From contig CAIXHI010000221.1 in the NCBI GenBank assembly GCA_903919215.1, positions 1 through 18,482 of the forward strand: a DNA stretch of 18,482 nt, written 5' to 3'. Under the pieces are notes generated by a model. It saw nothing but the letters and a program-made list of their open reading frames with translations. It ran no database searches and was not told the DNA's origin. This stretch comes from an uncultured Acidimicrobiaceae bacterium. Lineage in GTDB: Bacteria > Actinomycetota > Acidimicrobiia > Acidimicrobiales > Ilumatobacteraceae. This document shows positions 1 to 6,637 of this stretch, one piece after another (within the stretch, counting starts at the first letter, position 1; each line of letters begins with the position of its first letter). A program made the position numbers and the translations under genes.

Positions 1-638
1 AGCGAGATCGGTGCGCAGTTGTCGGCGATGTCGCGGGCGTACGCCAGTGCCGCCGGCAGGAGTTCATCGGGCGGTAGCACCCGGTTCACCAAGCCCATTG
101 CCAGTGCCTCGTCGGCGAGCACCACACGTGCGGACAACATCAGATCGGCGGCATTGGCGTAGCCGACGATGCGCTCGACGACCCACGTAATGCCGTGTTC
201 GGCGGGCAGCCCGCGGCGAGCGAACGAGGTGGTGAACTTCGCCGTGCTGGCGGCGAAGCGGATGTCGGCGCAGCACGCCTGGATGAAGCCGATGCCAGCT
301 GCAGCGCCGTTGACGGCGGCGATGATCGGCTTGTGCACGCGGCGGGCGAGCGTCATCGGGTACCGGCGACTGCCGATGCGCTTGCCGGTGGCGGCGGATT
401 CGGCGAGGGCGATCATGTCGAGGCCAGGGCAGAACGCGCGGCCGGCACCGGTAACGACAATGACCTTGACGGCCGGATCGTTGGCTGCGTCGATGAGGGC
501 GCCGAAGTAGGCCTCCTCCATCTCCACTGTCCAGCCGTTGTTGCGCTCGGGCCGGTTCAGCGTGAGCAGCAGCACGCCGTGCTCGTCGAGCTCGCTGAGT
601 ACGACTGCTTCGGAGGGGGACAGTTCTGTTGACGTCAT
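1..638 (-). CDS. Crotonase-fold enoyl-CoA isomerase/hydratase, C-terminus beyond window
   Basis: Only the first 212 residues are in the window; the 3' end runs off at base 1. The crotonase fold is clear: NRPERNN near residue 28, the oxyanion-hole segment GAGRAFCPGLDM (64-75), KPIIAAVNGAAAGIG (103-117) and a downstream ADEALAMGLVNRVLP segment. Family members act on acyl-CoA esters in beta-oxidation-like pathways. Aligned by eye with rat enoyl-CoA hydratase, the two catalytic glutamates (E144, E164) fall on I119 and F139. A glutamate is present at E147 (LPAEHG), where peroxisomal-type delta3-delta2-enoyl-CoA isomerases carry theirs. An isomerase is therefore at least as likely as a hydratase. 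The ATG start is bounded by an in-frame TAG at 645-647 upstream; TTG at 642-644 is the only alternative. The start codon lies inside an operator-like inverted repeat shared with two other promoters in this window. Family assignment is firm, reaction is inferred. Confidence 0.9.
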   Translation of the reverse strand, partial: MTSTELSPSEAVVLSELDEHGVLLLTLNRPERNNGWTVEMEEAYFGALIDAANDPAVKVIVVTGAGRAFCPGLDMIALAESAATGKRIGSRRYPMTLARRVHKPIIAAVNGAAAGIGFIQACCADIRFAASTAKFTTSFARRGLPAEHGITWVVERIVGYANAADLMLSARVVLADEALAMGLVNRVLPPDELLPAALAYARDIADNCAPIS

Positions 639-645
639 CGTCAAC
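628..645. promoter_or_regulatory. Operator-like inverted repeat, copy B
   Basis: The sequence is a perfect 6-bp inverted repeat, GTTGAC-N6-GTCAAC, in the divergent gap between the crotonase gene and the quinone oxidoreductase. Read on the minus strand its core is TGACGATGACGTCAA, matching copies at 4891-4905 and 9476-9490 (consensus TGACGATRNYGTCAA). It covers the crotonase ATG. It is preceded on the minus strand by CATAGT, a possible -10 placed for a leaderless message. On the plus strand TATGTT (646-651) directly after it could serve as -10 for the other gene. Binding by a TetR-type repressor is inference from the symmetry. Confidence 0.5.
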
Positions 646-703
646 TATGTTGGCAGCTGCGTGGGTCGGGTCACGACCCCACGGGGAACATCATGGGGAA
701 TGT

Positions 704-1675
704 ATGCGAGCAGTCGTGTGTGAAACGTACGGGCCGCCCGAGGTCCTGCGCGTGCAGGAGGTACCGCTGCGCCCCGCCAAGCGCGGTCAGGTGCAGGTCA
801 AGGTTGCTGCTGCCGCCGTGAACTTCCCCGATGTGCTGATCTGCGCGAACAAGTACCAGGTCTCGCTTCCGACACCGTTCACACCGGGCAGCGAGTTCGC
901 CGGTGTCGTCACCGAAGTCGGCGAAGCTGTGACGGGTCTAGTCGTCGGTGACCGGGTGTTCGGAAGCACGATCACCGGCGCATTCTCCGAGTACGTCACG
1001 GTGGCTGCCGAGGCGTTGCGGCCTGTACCCGAGGGCGTCGCCCTCACTGCTGCGGCAGGGTTCTGGGTGGCGCACGCGACCGCCTACCACGCGTTGCGCT
1101 CGGTGGCCGAGGTGCAACCGGGCGACAAAGTGGTGGTGCTCGGCGCTGCTGGCGGTGTCGGTCTGGCCGCAGTCGAGTTGGCCGTGGCCCTCGGCGCCGA
1201 AGTGATCGCCGCCGCGTCCAGCCCCGAGAAGCTCGCCCTGTGTCGCGAGCGCGGTGCCACGCACACCATCGACTACAGCGTCACCGATCTGCGCGACGGC
1301 ATTCGTGAGTTCGCACCCGACGGTGCCGATGTGGTGCTCGATCCCGTGGGCGGACCTCTTGCGGAACGGGCGTTGCGAGCAACGAAGTGGGGCGGCCGGT
1401 TCATCACCCTCGGGTTCGCCTCCGGCGAGATCCCGCGCATCCCGCTGAACCTGGTGCTGCTGAAGGGTCCGATCATCAAGGGGTTCGAGATCCGCACGTT
1501 CGCCCAGTACGCGCCGCGCGAAGCGGCGCGCGACGAACGTGAGTTGCTCGAGCTGCTGGCCTCGGGAAAGGTCGCTCCGCACATCTCGGCCGAGTATCCG
1601 CTCGAGCGAGCCGCCGAGGCACTGCGGTTCGTCGCCGACCGCAAGGCCACCGGCAAGGTGTTGATCATCGCGTGA
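704..1675 (+). CDS. Zinc-independent quinone oxidoreductase (MDR family)
   Basis: This 323-residue protein has the usual length and layout of NADPH:quinone oxidoreductase-like medium-chain dehydrogenases. It has an N-terminal GroES-like domain (about 1-120, with NFPDVLICANKYQ at 40-52 and PGSEFAGVV at 61-69) and a Rossmann domain with the cofactor loop LGAAGGVG at 147-154. The cysteine/histidine zinc ligands of alcohol dehydrogenases are absent, which fits the zinc-free QOR branch. Likely role: NADPH-dependent reduction of a quinone or an alpha,beta-unsaturated carbonyl/acyl compound in the cytoplasm. I chose ATG 704 because MRAVVCETYGPPEVL is the normal family N-terminus and GGGGAA lies just upstream (695-700), although the 3-base spacing is short. 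The reading frame is open further upstream, but that part has no family similarity and crosses the operator. The phosphatase gene follows after 10 bp. Confidence 0.93.
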   Translation: MRAVVCETYGPPEVLRVQEVPLRPAKRGQVQVKVAAAAVNFPDVLICANKYQVSLPTPFTPGSEFAGVVTEVGEAVTGLVVGDRVFGSTITGAFSEYVTVAAEALRPVPEGVALTAAAGFWVAHATAYHALRSVAEVQPGDKVVVLGAAGGVGLAAVELAVALGAEVIAAASSPEKLALCRERGATHTIDYSVTDLRDGIREFAPDGADVVLDPVGGPLAERALRATKWGGRFITLGFASGEIPRIPLNLVLLKGPIIKGFEIRTFAQYAPREAARDERELLELLASGKVAPHISAEYPLERAAEALRFVADRKATGKVLIIA

Positions 1676-1685
1676 GGTTCCTGTC

Positions 1686-2186
1686 GTGACGACGGTGCTG
1701 TTCTTGTGCACGGGGAATGCGGCGCGCTCGGTAATGGCTGGTGTGGCCTTGGGCGAACGCCGACCCGACCTGCGTGTGGAGACCGCCGGCACGCTCACCG
1801 TCGACGGTATGCCGATCAGCTGGCGCACACGTGCCGCGCTGTCGGCACACGCGCTGCCGTTCCCGCGACACAAGAGCAAACAGGCCACGCGCACGCACCT
1901 CGACGGCGCCGACCTGATCATCGCGCTCGCCCCCGAACACGTGGAATGGGTGCGTCGTCAGTACCCGCACGTCGCTGAGCGCACCGCCACGTTGGGTTTT
2001 CTGGCCGAGCACCTGTCGCCAAGTGAGGCTGCGTTGCACGAGCGGCTGGGCGTACTCGATCTCGCCCGGCGGCCGCTGGAGCCGTGGGAAGAAGTCGTCG
2101 ACCCCGGCGGTGGGGAAGTGGAAGCGTTCGTTGAAGCCGCCCGCCATGTTGTCGAACTGGTCGACAAGTTGGCGGGGAAGCTGTGA
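1686..2186 (+). CDS. Low-molecular-weight phosphotyrosine phosphatase family protein
   Basis: The 166-residue protein begins with the LMW-PTP phosphate loop: C8-TGNAA-R14-S15, a C-X5-R signature right after the first beta strand (VLFLC). A C-terminal VVDPGGG (D139) sits where the family has its general-acid aspartate (DP loop). C8 is the only cysteine, so thioredoxin-coupled arsenate reductase, which needs two extra redox cysteines, is unlikely; a phosphatase fits better. The start is GTG 1686, with GAGG at 1674-1677 overlapping the previous stop codon and 8 bp of spacing. With a 10-bp gap from the quinone oxidoreductase the two are almost certainly one operon. The substrate is unknown, and I see no exopolysaccharide or kinase partner in the window. 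Confidence 0.92.
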   Translation: MTTVLFLCTGNAARSVMAGVALGERRPDLRVETAGTLTVDGMPISWRTRAALSAHALPFPRHKSKQATRTHLDGADLIIALAPEHVEWVRRQYPHVAERTATLGFLAEHLSPSEAALHERLGVLDLARRPLEPWEEVVDPGGGEVEAFVEAARHVVELVDKLAGKL

Positions 2187-2205
2187 CGCCGTGCCGCTCG
2201 TGGGT

Positions 2206-2589
2206 TCAGCCTCGAAGGGGCTTGGTCTGTGCCGTGTCGAGGTACTCGTCGATGCGGCTGATCTTGCCGTCGTCGTTCAACGTGGCGACGATGCACGAAT
2301 GGCAGTGCAGCGGGCCGCCCGGTGCGGTGCCGGACAACAACGACCGCCACACGAAGCCGTCGCTGGTGGCCGTCAACGCGAGCGTGGTCCAGGTGATGTC
2401 TGGCACCGTGCGGTGGATCCAGCCCAGTGCCTTCGCCGACTGGGCAGGACCCACTTCGGACTCGTCGAAGTTGTGCCACGTGATGCTGTCGGCGCTGCAC
2501 ACTGCGGCCAGCGCTACCGGATCGTTCGTGCGGCTGGCGGCGATGTACGCCTCGGCGATCTGCAACTTCTCGGTGTCTGACAAAGCCAT
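2206..2589 (-). CDS. SnoaL-like / NTF2-fold protein
   Basis: The 127-residue protein has the single-domain layout of SnoaL/NTF2-like proteins. An N-terminal helix (KLQIAEAYIAASRTNDP, 8-24) is followed by the segment ITWHNFDES (36-44) and then beta strands holding VWRSLLSGT and CIVATLNDDGKISRIDEYLD (99-118), a typical ending for this fold. Members bind small hydrophobic molecules; some are cyclases, isomerases or hydrolases and many have no known role. Start ATG 2589 is the natural N-terminus; the ribosome site is weak. It faces the LLM oxidoreductase across only 30 bp, so the two promoters must overlap. Its stop lies 19 bp from the stop of the convergent phosphatase gene. A role on the same substrate as the LLM enzyme is a guess from position. 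Confidence 0.85.
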   Translation of the reverse strand: MALSDTEKLQIAEAYIAASRTNDPVALAAVCSADSITWHNFDESEVGPAQSAKALGWIHRTVPDITWTTLALTATSDGFVWRSLLSGTAPGGPLHCHSCIVATLNDDGKISRIDEYLDTAQTKPLRG

Positions 2590-2619
2590 GCCACATCATC
2601 CAACCTGGGGACTCCAACA

Positions 2620-3534
2620 ATGAAATTCGGCGTACAGCACGGCATCGGCGACAGTCGGTGGACACCTGCGATCATCACACCTACTGAGGTGAAGCGTTTC
2701 GCGCAGACGGCTGAGCGGGTGGGCTACGACGCCATTGCGTTCACCGACCATCCGGCGCCGTCGAACCGCTGGGTCGAGAGCGGGGGCGAGGGTGTCGCCG
2801 ACCTGTTCACTTCGCTGGCGTTCTGTGCTGCCGTCACCGAACGTGTGCGGCTGATGTCGTTCGTACTCATGCCGAACTATCGCAATCCGTTCCTGATGGC
2901 ACATGCTGTCGCCACGTTGGACCATCTCAGCGCCGGCCGAGTGACGCTCGGGCTGGGTACGGGCTACTTGAAGAGCGAGTACTTCGCGTTGGGCACCGAC
3001 CCGGCGTTCAAGCGCGCCGACTTCGAGGAGGCGCTGGAGGTTGCCCGCCAGGTGTGGGCCGGGCAGGACGTCACCTACGAGGGTCGCCAGTTCTCGGCGC
3101 GTGGCGTGCGTGCGGTGCCGGCCTCGTTGCAGACCCCACATCCGCCGTTGTACCTGCATGGCAACACCGACTGGGGTCTGAAGTACGCGGTGCAGCACTG
3201 TCAGGGATGGATGGGAATGCTGATCGGGCCCGAGCGCACGAACACGTTGAAGACCAAGCCAATCCCTGATCTCGAATCCATGGCCCGCCGTATTGACGAT
3301 GTGCGTGCCGAGTGCGACCGCGTCGGCCGCGACATCGCCACGTTGGAGATTGTCGTCAACGGCAACTGGGGCCTGATGGACATCCGCAAGAACCCCAGTG
3401 CCGAGCAGATGCGCGACGAGATCGGTCAGCTCGACGCGATGGGCGTCACGTGGCAGTGCTTCAACATCTGTGGCGACGACCCCGACGCATCCATCGACAC
3501 GCTGAAGTGGGTCGCCGACGCCGTCATCGCCTGA
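2620..3534 (+). CDS. LLM class F420-dependent oxidoreductase (first of three)
   Basis: The 304-residue protein is a bacterial luciferase-like TIM barrel. Signature segments are VGYDAIAFTDHP (34-45), a strand with VRLMSFVLMPNYRNP (76-90), ATLDHLSAGRVTLGLGTGY (98-116) and a C-terminal half containing PPLYLHGNTDWGLKYA (175-190). Actinobacterial members with this pattern usually use coenzyme F420 for hydride transfer to or from a small substrate; FMN use cannot be excluded from sequence alone. ATG 2620 is supported by GGGGA at 2607-2611 with 8 bp of spacing. It is divergent from the SnoaL-like gene and followed by a 112-bp gap with two hairpins. Confidence 0.92.
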   Translation: MKFGVQHGIGDSRWTPAIITPTEVKRFAQTAERVGYDAIAFTDHPAPSNRWVESGGEGVADLFTSLAFCAAVTERVRLMSFVLMPNYRNPFLMAHAVATLDHLSAGRVTLGLGTGYLKSEYFALGTDPAFKRADFEEALEVARQVWAGQDVTYEGRQFSARGVRAVPASLQTPHPPLYLHGNTDWGLKYAVQHCQGWMGMLIGPERTNTLKTKPIPDLESMARRIDDVRAECDRVGRDIATLEIVVNGNWGLMDIRKNPSAEQMRDEIGQLDAMGVTWQCFNICGDDPDASIDTLKWVADAVIA

Positions 3535-3568
3535 CGGTCTTCGCCGCCACCTAGGTGTCTCTGTCGCT

Positions 3569-3596
3569 CGTCGGCCACGGGATTCCGTGGCCGACG
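3569..3596. terminator. Hairpin, 12-bp stem, between convergent genes
   Basis: The sequence reads CGTCGGCCACGG, loop GATT, then the exact complement. It lies 35 bp past the stop of the LLM gene, in the gap before the convergent amidohydrolase. No T-tract follows on either strand, so it is not a textbook intrinsic terminator. Position and perfect pairing suggest a two-way transcription end or 3'-end stabiliser. Confidence 0.55.
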
Positions 3597-3614
3597 TGGG
3601 ACACAAACGGGATT

Positions 3615-3636
3615 GGGCGGTTCCTGGGAACCGCCC
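3615..3636. terminator. Second hairpin, 9-bp stem, same gap
   Basis: GGGCGGTTC, loop CTGG, GAACCGCCC forms a perfect stem 18 bp after the first hairpin and 10 bp from the stop codon of the convergent amidohydrolase. It is better placed to end the minus-strand transcript. There is no U-run. Together the two hairpins take up much of the 112-bp non-coding stretch. Confidence 0.55.
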
Positions 3637-3646
3637 CCACCGTGCC

Positions 3647-4849
3647 TCAGCGGCCGGAGAGGAACTTCAGGTTGTCGCGCAGGGAGAGGCGACGCTCTGC
3701 ATCGGTGAGGCCCATGAAGTCGCCGACCCATGCGCGGGGCTCGGAGAGGCCTTCCGGGTGCGGCCAGTCGCTGCCGAGCAGGATGCGGTCGGCACCGTGG
3801 TGGTCGCGGAGTGACGTGACGAGGTCTTCGTAGAACGGGGCGACCCACACGTGCTCACGGAACGACTCTGAGGGGTCGCTGCCGAACAGCTGCGGTGACT
3901 TGCCGTAGGTGATGCGCAGGCGGCGGTGCAGTTCACCCACCCAGGCGGCACCGAGTTCCAGCGTGGCGACCTTCAGCGTCGGGTGACGATCGAACACTCC
4001 GTGGCAGATCATCGCCGCCATCATGTCGAAGATCGGGCGCTCGATGGCGATCGACAGCACCTCGGTGAGTGGCGTGCTCTTCAGGCCGGTGTAGGCGGTG
4101 CTTTCGCCCCAGTCGCCCAGGTACTTGTTGTACCCCGAGTCGGCGGCGTGGATGGAGCAGACGATGCCGGCCTCGGCGATCATCGCCCACACGCGATCGT
4201 GTGCGAGATCGCCCGGTGAGCGGTGCTTGCCGGGAGTGGCCACCGGTGCCGGGCGCATGGTGATGAACTTGGCACCCAGATTCAGTACACGGGCGAGTTC
4301 CTTCTCGGCCTCTGCGGGGTCGAGCAGCGAGATCAGCGGGCCAGTCTGGATGCGCCCGTCGCGGTCGTAGCCCCAATCCTCGTCGAGCCAGCGGTTGTAG
4401 GCGGTGAAGATCGCATGCGCGGACTTCGGGTCGTCGCAGAGCATCTCCTCGATGCCGAGGCCGAGGCTGGGCAGCAGCCAGGCCAACTCGACACCCTGCT
4501 GATCCAGGCGGCGCACACGGGCGTCGCGGTCGCGGTACTCGGGCTGGATGCTCTGCATCGAGATGATGTCGCGGATCGCGAGGCCCTCGGTGTTCTCGGC
4601 GCGGAAGTACTTCTCCAGCGAGCCGGGAACGCCGACGGGGTCGTACGTCGGGTTGGGGACGACCGTCAGCAGCTTGTTGTTGATGATCAACGTGCGGCGG
4701 CCTTGGATGTCGGCCCAGCGGACCGCGTTCTTGAACTCCTTGTCGAGGTGACGTGTGAGTGCGTCCTCGGCTTCGTAATAGTGCTGGTCGGCGTCGTAGA
4801 GCTGATAGTCGATCAGCGCGTCGATTTTGGGGCGGTCCAGAATGGTCAC
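3647..4849 (-). CDS. Amidohydrolase family 2 metal-dependent hydrolase/decarboxylase
   Basis: The 400-residue TIM-barrel protein has an N-terminal metal-binding pattern YDADQHYYE (D21, H23), a mid-protein histidine in VCSIHAAD (H234), H283 in ICHGVFDRHP, the late aspartate in LLGSDWPHPEG (D361) and the closing RDNLKFLSG typical of amidohydrolase-2 proteins. The family includes hydrolases and non-oxidative decarboxylases of aromatic or alicyclic acids; the exact reaction cannot be read here. I chose GTG 4849 because a perfect AGGAGG (4858-4863) sits 8 bp upstream. The frame stays open to a GTG at 4897, but that one lies inside the operator/-10 region. It is the last gene before the 3' hairpins and is divergent from an LLM-SDR-SDR operon. 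Confidence 0.9.
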   Translation of the reverse strand: MTILDRPKIDALIDYQLYDADQHYYEAEDALTRHLDKEFKNAVRWADIQGRRTLIINNKLLTVVPNPTYDPVGVPGSLEKYFRAENTEGLAIRDIISMQSIQPEYRDRDARVRRLDQQGVELAWLLPSLGLGIEEMLCDDPKSAHAIFTAYNRWLDEDWGYDRDGRIQTGPLISLLDPAEAEKELARVLNLGAKFITMRPAPVATPGKHRSPGDLAHDRVWAMIAEAGIVCSIHAADSGYNKYLGDWGESTAYTGLKSTPLTEVLSIAIERPIFDMMAAMICHGVFDRHPTLKVATLELGAAWVGELHRRLRITYGKSPQLFGSDPSESFREHVWVAPFYEDLVTSLRDHHGADRILLGSDWPHPEGLSEPRAWVGDFMGLTDAERRLSLRDNLKFLSGR

Positions 4850-4857
4850 GAGCAACG

Positions 4858-4863
4858 CCTCCT
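4858..4863 (-). promoter_or_regulatory. Shine-Dalgarno site deciding the amidohydrolase start
   Basis: The minus strand reads AGGAGG, 8 bases before GTG 4849. It is the strongest ribosome site in the window and rules in the shorter form of the amidohydrolase. Confidence 0.85.
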
Positions 4864-4890
4864 GGGGCGGGATTCGAGTGGAGTGCTGAC

Positions 4891-4905
4891 TTGACACTAT
4901 CGTCA
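4891..4905 (-). promoter_or_regulatory. Operator-like inverted repeat, copy A
   Basis: Minus strand TGACGATAGTGTCAA, a TGAC-N6-GTCA inverted repeat matching copies B and C. It lies 41 bp upstream of the amidohydrolase GTG, within the gap shared with the divergent LLM-SDR-SDR operon. It overlaps the candidate -10 hexamer TAGTGT, as expected of a repressor site. Confidence 0.55.
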
Positions 4906-4922
4906 GATAGCGGGGATGTCCA
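4894..4922 (-). promoter_or_regulatory. Candidate promoter of the amidohydrolase gene
   Basis: On the minus strand TGGACA (4917-4922) matches the -35 consensus at five of six bases. Exactly 17 bp later comes TAGTGT (4894-4899), of TANNNT type. The transcript would start near 4887 and leave a leader of about 38 bases holding the AGGAGG. This is read by eye only. Confidence 0.4.
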
Positions 4923-4956
4923 GACCGGTTGTCGTCAAAAGTAAGGGGTGCCTGTG

Positions 4957-5808
4957 GTGGGGATGAAGTACTGGATCAATGCTGGCTTTCTGGCGCTCGA
5001 CCAACTCGTGCCGATCGCGCAGGCGGCAGAGTCGTTGGGGTTCGCCGGGGTCACCCTTCCCGACCATCTGTTCTTCCCCGAGGACTTCTCGTCGAAGTAC
5101 CCGTACTCCGCCGACGGTGGCATCAACTGGCCGGCCGACGCCCCGTGGCCCGACTCCTGGGTGGCGATTGCCGCGATGACGCAGGCCACCACCACACTCG
5201 AGTTCTCCACGGGTATCTACGTTGCTCCGTTACGTGAAGTCTTCAACCTGGCCAAGAGCATCGGCACCGTGGCGGGCCTCGCCGGTGGGCGTCTGTCGTG
5301 CGGGTTCGGCGCCGGCTGGTTGGAGGAGGAGTTCACCTTGGTGGGCCTCGACTTCGCCACCCGCGGGTCGCGGCTCGACGAGATGTTGCAGGTGCTGCCG
5401 CTGTTGTTCAGCGGCGAGTTCGTCGAGTTCCACGGGGAGCACATCGACTTCCCCCGTCTACGGATGTTGCCGGCCGCGCCGAAGGTGCCGCTGCTGATCG
5501 GCGGCAACACCAGGCCCGCGCTCCGTCGTGCCGCACGCGCGGATGGCTGGATCGCGACGTTCACCGATGTCGACGACGTTGGCCGGATGCTCGCCGAGCT
5601 GCGTGGATTCCGCGCTGCCGGCGAGTTGGCGGATGTGCCACTGACGGTGCAGGTGGTCGGTAGTCCGAAGGTGGCGCGCGACAGTGATTCACTCGCGGCG
5701 CTGGGCGTACAGTCCGTCGTCGTGCCAGCGGTCGCGCTGTGTGCAGAGTGGTCCACGGCCGGCGTGGTCGCCGGTCTCGAGAAGTTCGCAGAAAGGTGGA
5801 TGCGTTGA
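4957..5808 (+). CDS. LLM class F420-dependent oxidoreductase (second of three)
   Basis: The 283-residue luciferase-like TIM barrel has ESLGFAGVTLPDHLFFPED (25-43), LEFSTGIYVAPLREVFNLAKSIGT (81-104), a GGRLSCGFGAGWLEEEF segment (110-126) and VPLLIGGNTRPALRRAARADGW (177-198), all standard for the F420 branch. Start choice is open. GTG 4957 has AAGGGG (4943-4948) 8 bp upstream and is preferred. GTG 4948 overlaps that site, and GTG 4954 and ATG 4963 are also possible; the difference is at most five residues. It is the first gene of a coupled run: its TGA (5806-5808) overlaps the TTG start of the next SDR gene. The substrate is unknown; an alcohol or ketone shared with the two SDRs is a reasonable guess from the coupling. 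Confidence 0.9.
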   Translation: MGMKYWINAGFLALDQLVPIAQAAESLGFAGVTLPDHLFFPEDFSSKYPYSADGGINWPADAPWPDSWVAIAAMTQATTTLEFSTGIYVAPLREVFNLAKSIGTVAGLAGGRLSCGFGAGWLEEEFTLVGLDFATRGSRLDEMLQVLPLLFSGEFVEFHGEHIDFPRLRMLPAAPKVPLLIGGNTRPALRRAARADGWIATFTDVDDVGRMLAELRGFRAAGELADVPLTVQVVGSPKVARDSDSLAALGVQSVVVPAVALCAEWSTAGVVAGLEKFAERWMR

Positions 5809-6635
5809 GCGCACCCGTCGTCCTCATCACCGGCTGTTCCAGTGGGATCGGCTTGGCGTCCGCCGTCGAGTTCGCTCGTCACGGGTTCACCACCGTTGCC
5901 ACGATGCGCAACCTCGGCAAGGCCGATGAGCTGCGTGGCGCGCTGACGGCGCACGGGTTGACCGCCGAAATCCGCGCGCTCGACGTCGACGACCTGGCGT
6001 CGGTGACCGCCGCGGTCGCAGGGGTCGTGGCCGACCACGGCCGAATCGACGTGGTCGTCAGCAACGCCGGGGTCGCTGCCGATGGAACGCTCGAGGAGCT
6101 CTCGCTCGACGATATTCGTGGCGTATTCGAGACGAACTTCTTCGGCACGGTGTCGCTGTTCAAGGCGGTGCTGCCCGCGATGCGCGAGCGTGGCGAAGGT
6201 CGACTGATCGCGGTCAGCAGTCTGGCGGGTGCCTTGGGTCAGCCGTTCAACGATGCCTACTGCGCATCGAAACAGGCGTTGGAGGGGCTGCTCGAATCGC
6301 TCCACCCGGTGGCAGCGCAGGTGGGTGTGCACGTGTCCGTCGTGGAGCCGGGCCCGGTGCTCGGTCAGTTCGTCCAGCACGGCAACGCCCCCAGCGAGCG
6401 TGCTGCTGATGGGCCATACGCTGCGTCGCGTGCCCGCTTCCAGGCGATCCAGGAGGGTGGCTACCAGGCGGCGCAGCCTGCACAGGAGATCGCCGCCGTG
6501 TTGGTGGAGGTCGCGACGGCCGAGACGCCGGTGTTCCGCTATCAGACATCCGAGAGCGTCTCGAAGTTGGTCGGTGTGAAGTTGAAAGACCTCACCGGCG
6601 AACGGCTCACCGGTCTGACGGCGCGGTGGGTCTGA
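5805..6635 (+). CDS. Short-chain dehydrogenase/reductase (SDR), TTG start
   Basis: The 276-residue classical SDR has a cofactor loop TGCSSGIG (9-16), LDVDD (59-63), SNAG (86-89) and the catalytic set S139, Y152, K156 (AYCASK). The TGxxxGxG loop followed by R35 is compatible with NADP(H), but cofactor choice is not certain. The start is inferred to be TTG 5805: AAAGG (5792-5796) sits 8 bp upstream, the residues MSAPVVLITG form a normal SDR N-terminus, and the codon overlaps the TGA of the LLM gene, which suggests translational coupling. GTG 5796 is the nearest in-frame alternative but overlaps the ribosome site. Likely oxidises or reduces a hydroxy/keto group of an unknown substrate together with its neighbours. 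Confidence 0.92.
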   Translation: MSAPVVLITGCSSGIGLASAVEFARHGFTTVATMRNLGKADELRGALTAHGLTAEIRALDVDDLASVTAAVAGVVADHGRIDVVVSNAGVAADGTLEELSLDDIRGVFETNFFGTVSLFKAVLPAMRERGEGRLIAVSSLAGALGQPFNDAYCASKQALEGLLESLHPVAAQVGVHVSVVEPGPVLGQFVQHGNAPSERAADGPYAASRARFQAIQEGGYQAAQPAQEIAAVLVEVATAETPVFRYQTSESVSKLVGVKLKDLTGERLTGLTARWV

Positions 6636-6637
6636 AC

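Noticed and set aside
938..1921. Long minus-strand frame across the quinone oxidoreductase and phosphatase
   Set aside because: Composition typical of an antisense shadow; the plus-strand genes explain the region fully.
1686..2186. Arsenate reductase as identity of the LMW-PTP-fold gene
   Set aside because: The protein has a single cysteine (C8), while thioredoxin-linked arsenate reductases of this fold need additional redox cysteines, and no ars genes are nearby.
3548..3557. Perfect 10-bp palindrome CACCTAGGTG after the first LLM gene
   Set aside because: Single short copy, no partner site seen elsewhere in the window; not enough to call an operator.
4850..4897. Longer N-terminus for the amidohydrolase from GTG 4897
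   Set aside because: The extra residues show no family similarity, the codon lies in the operator/-10 region, and AGGAGG points to GTG 4849.
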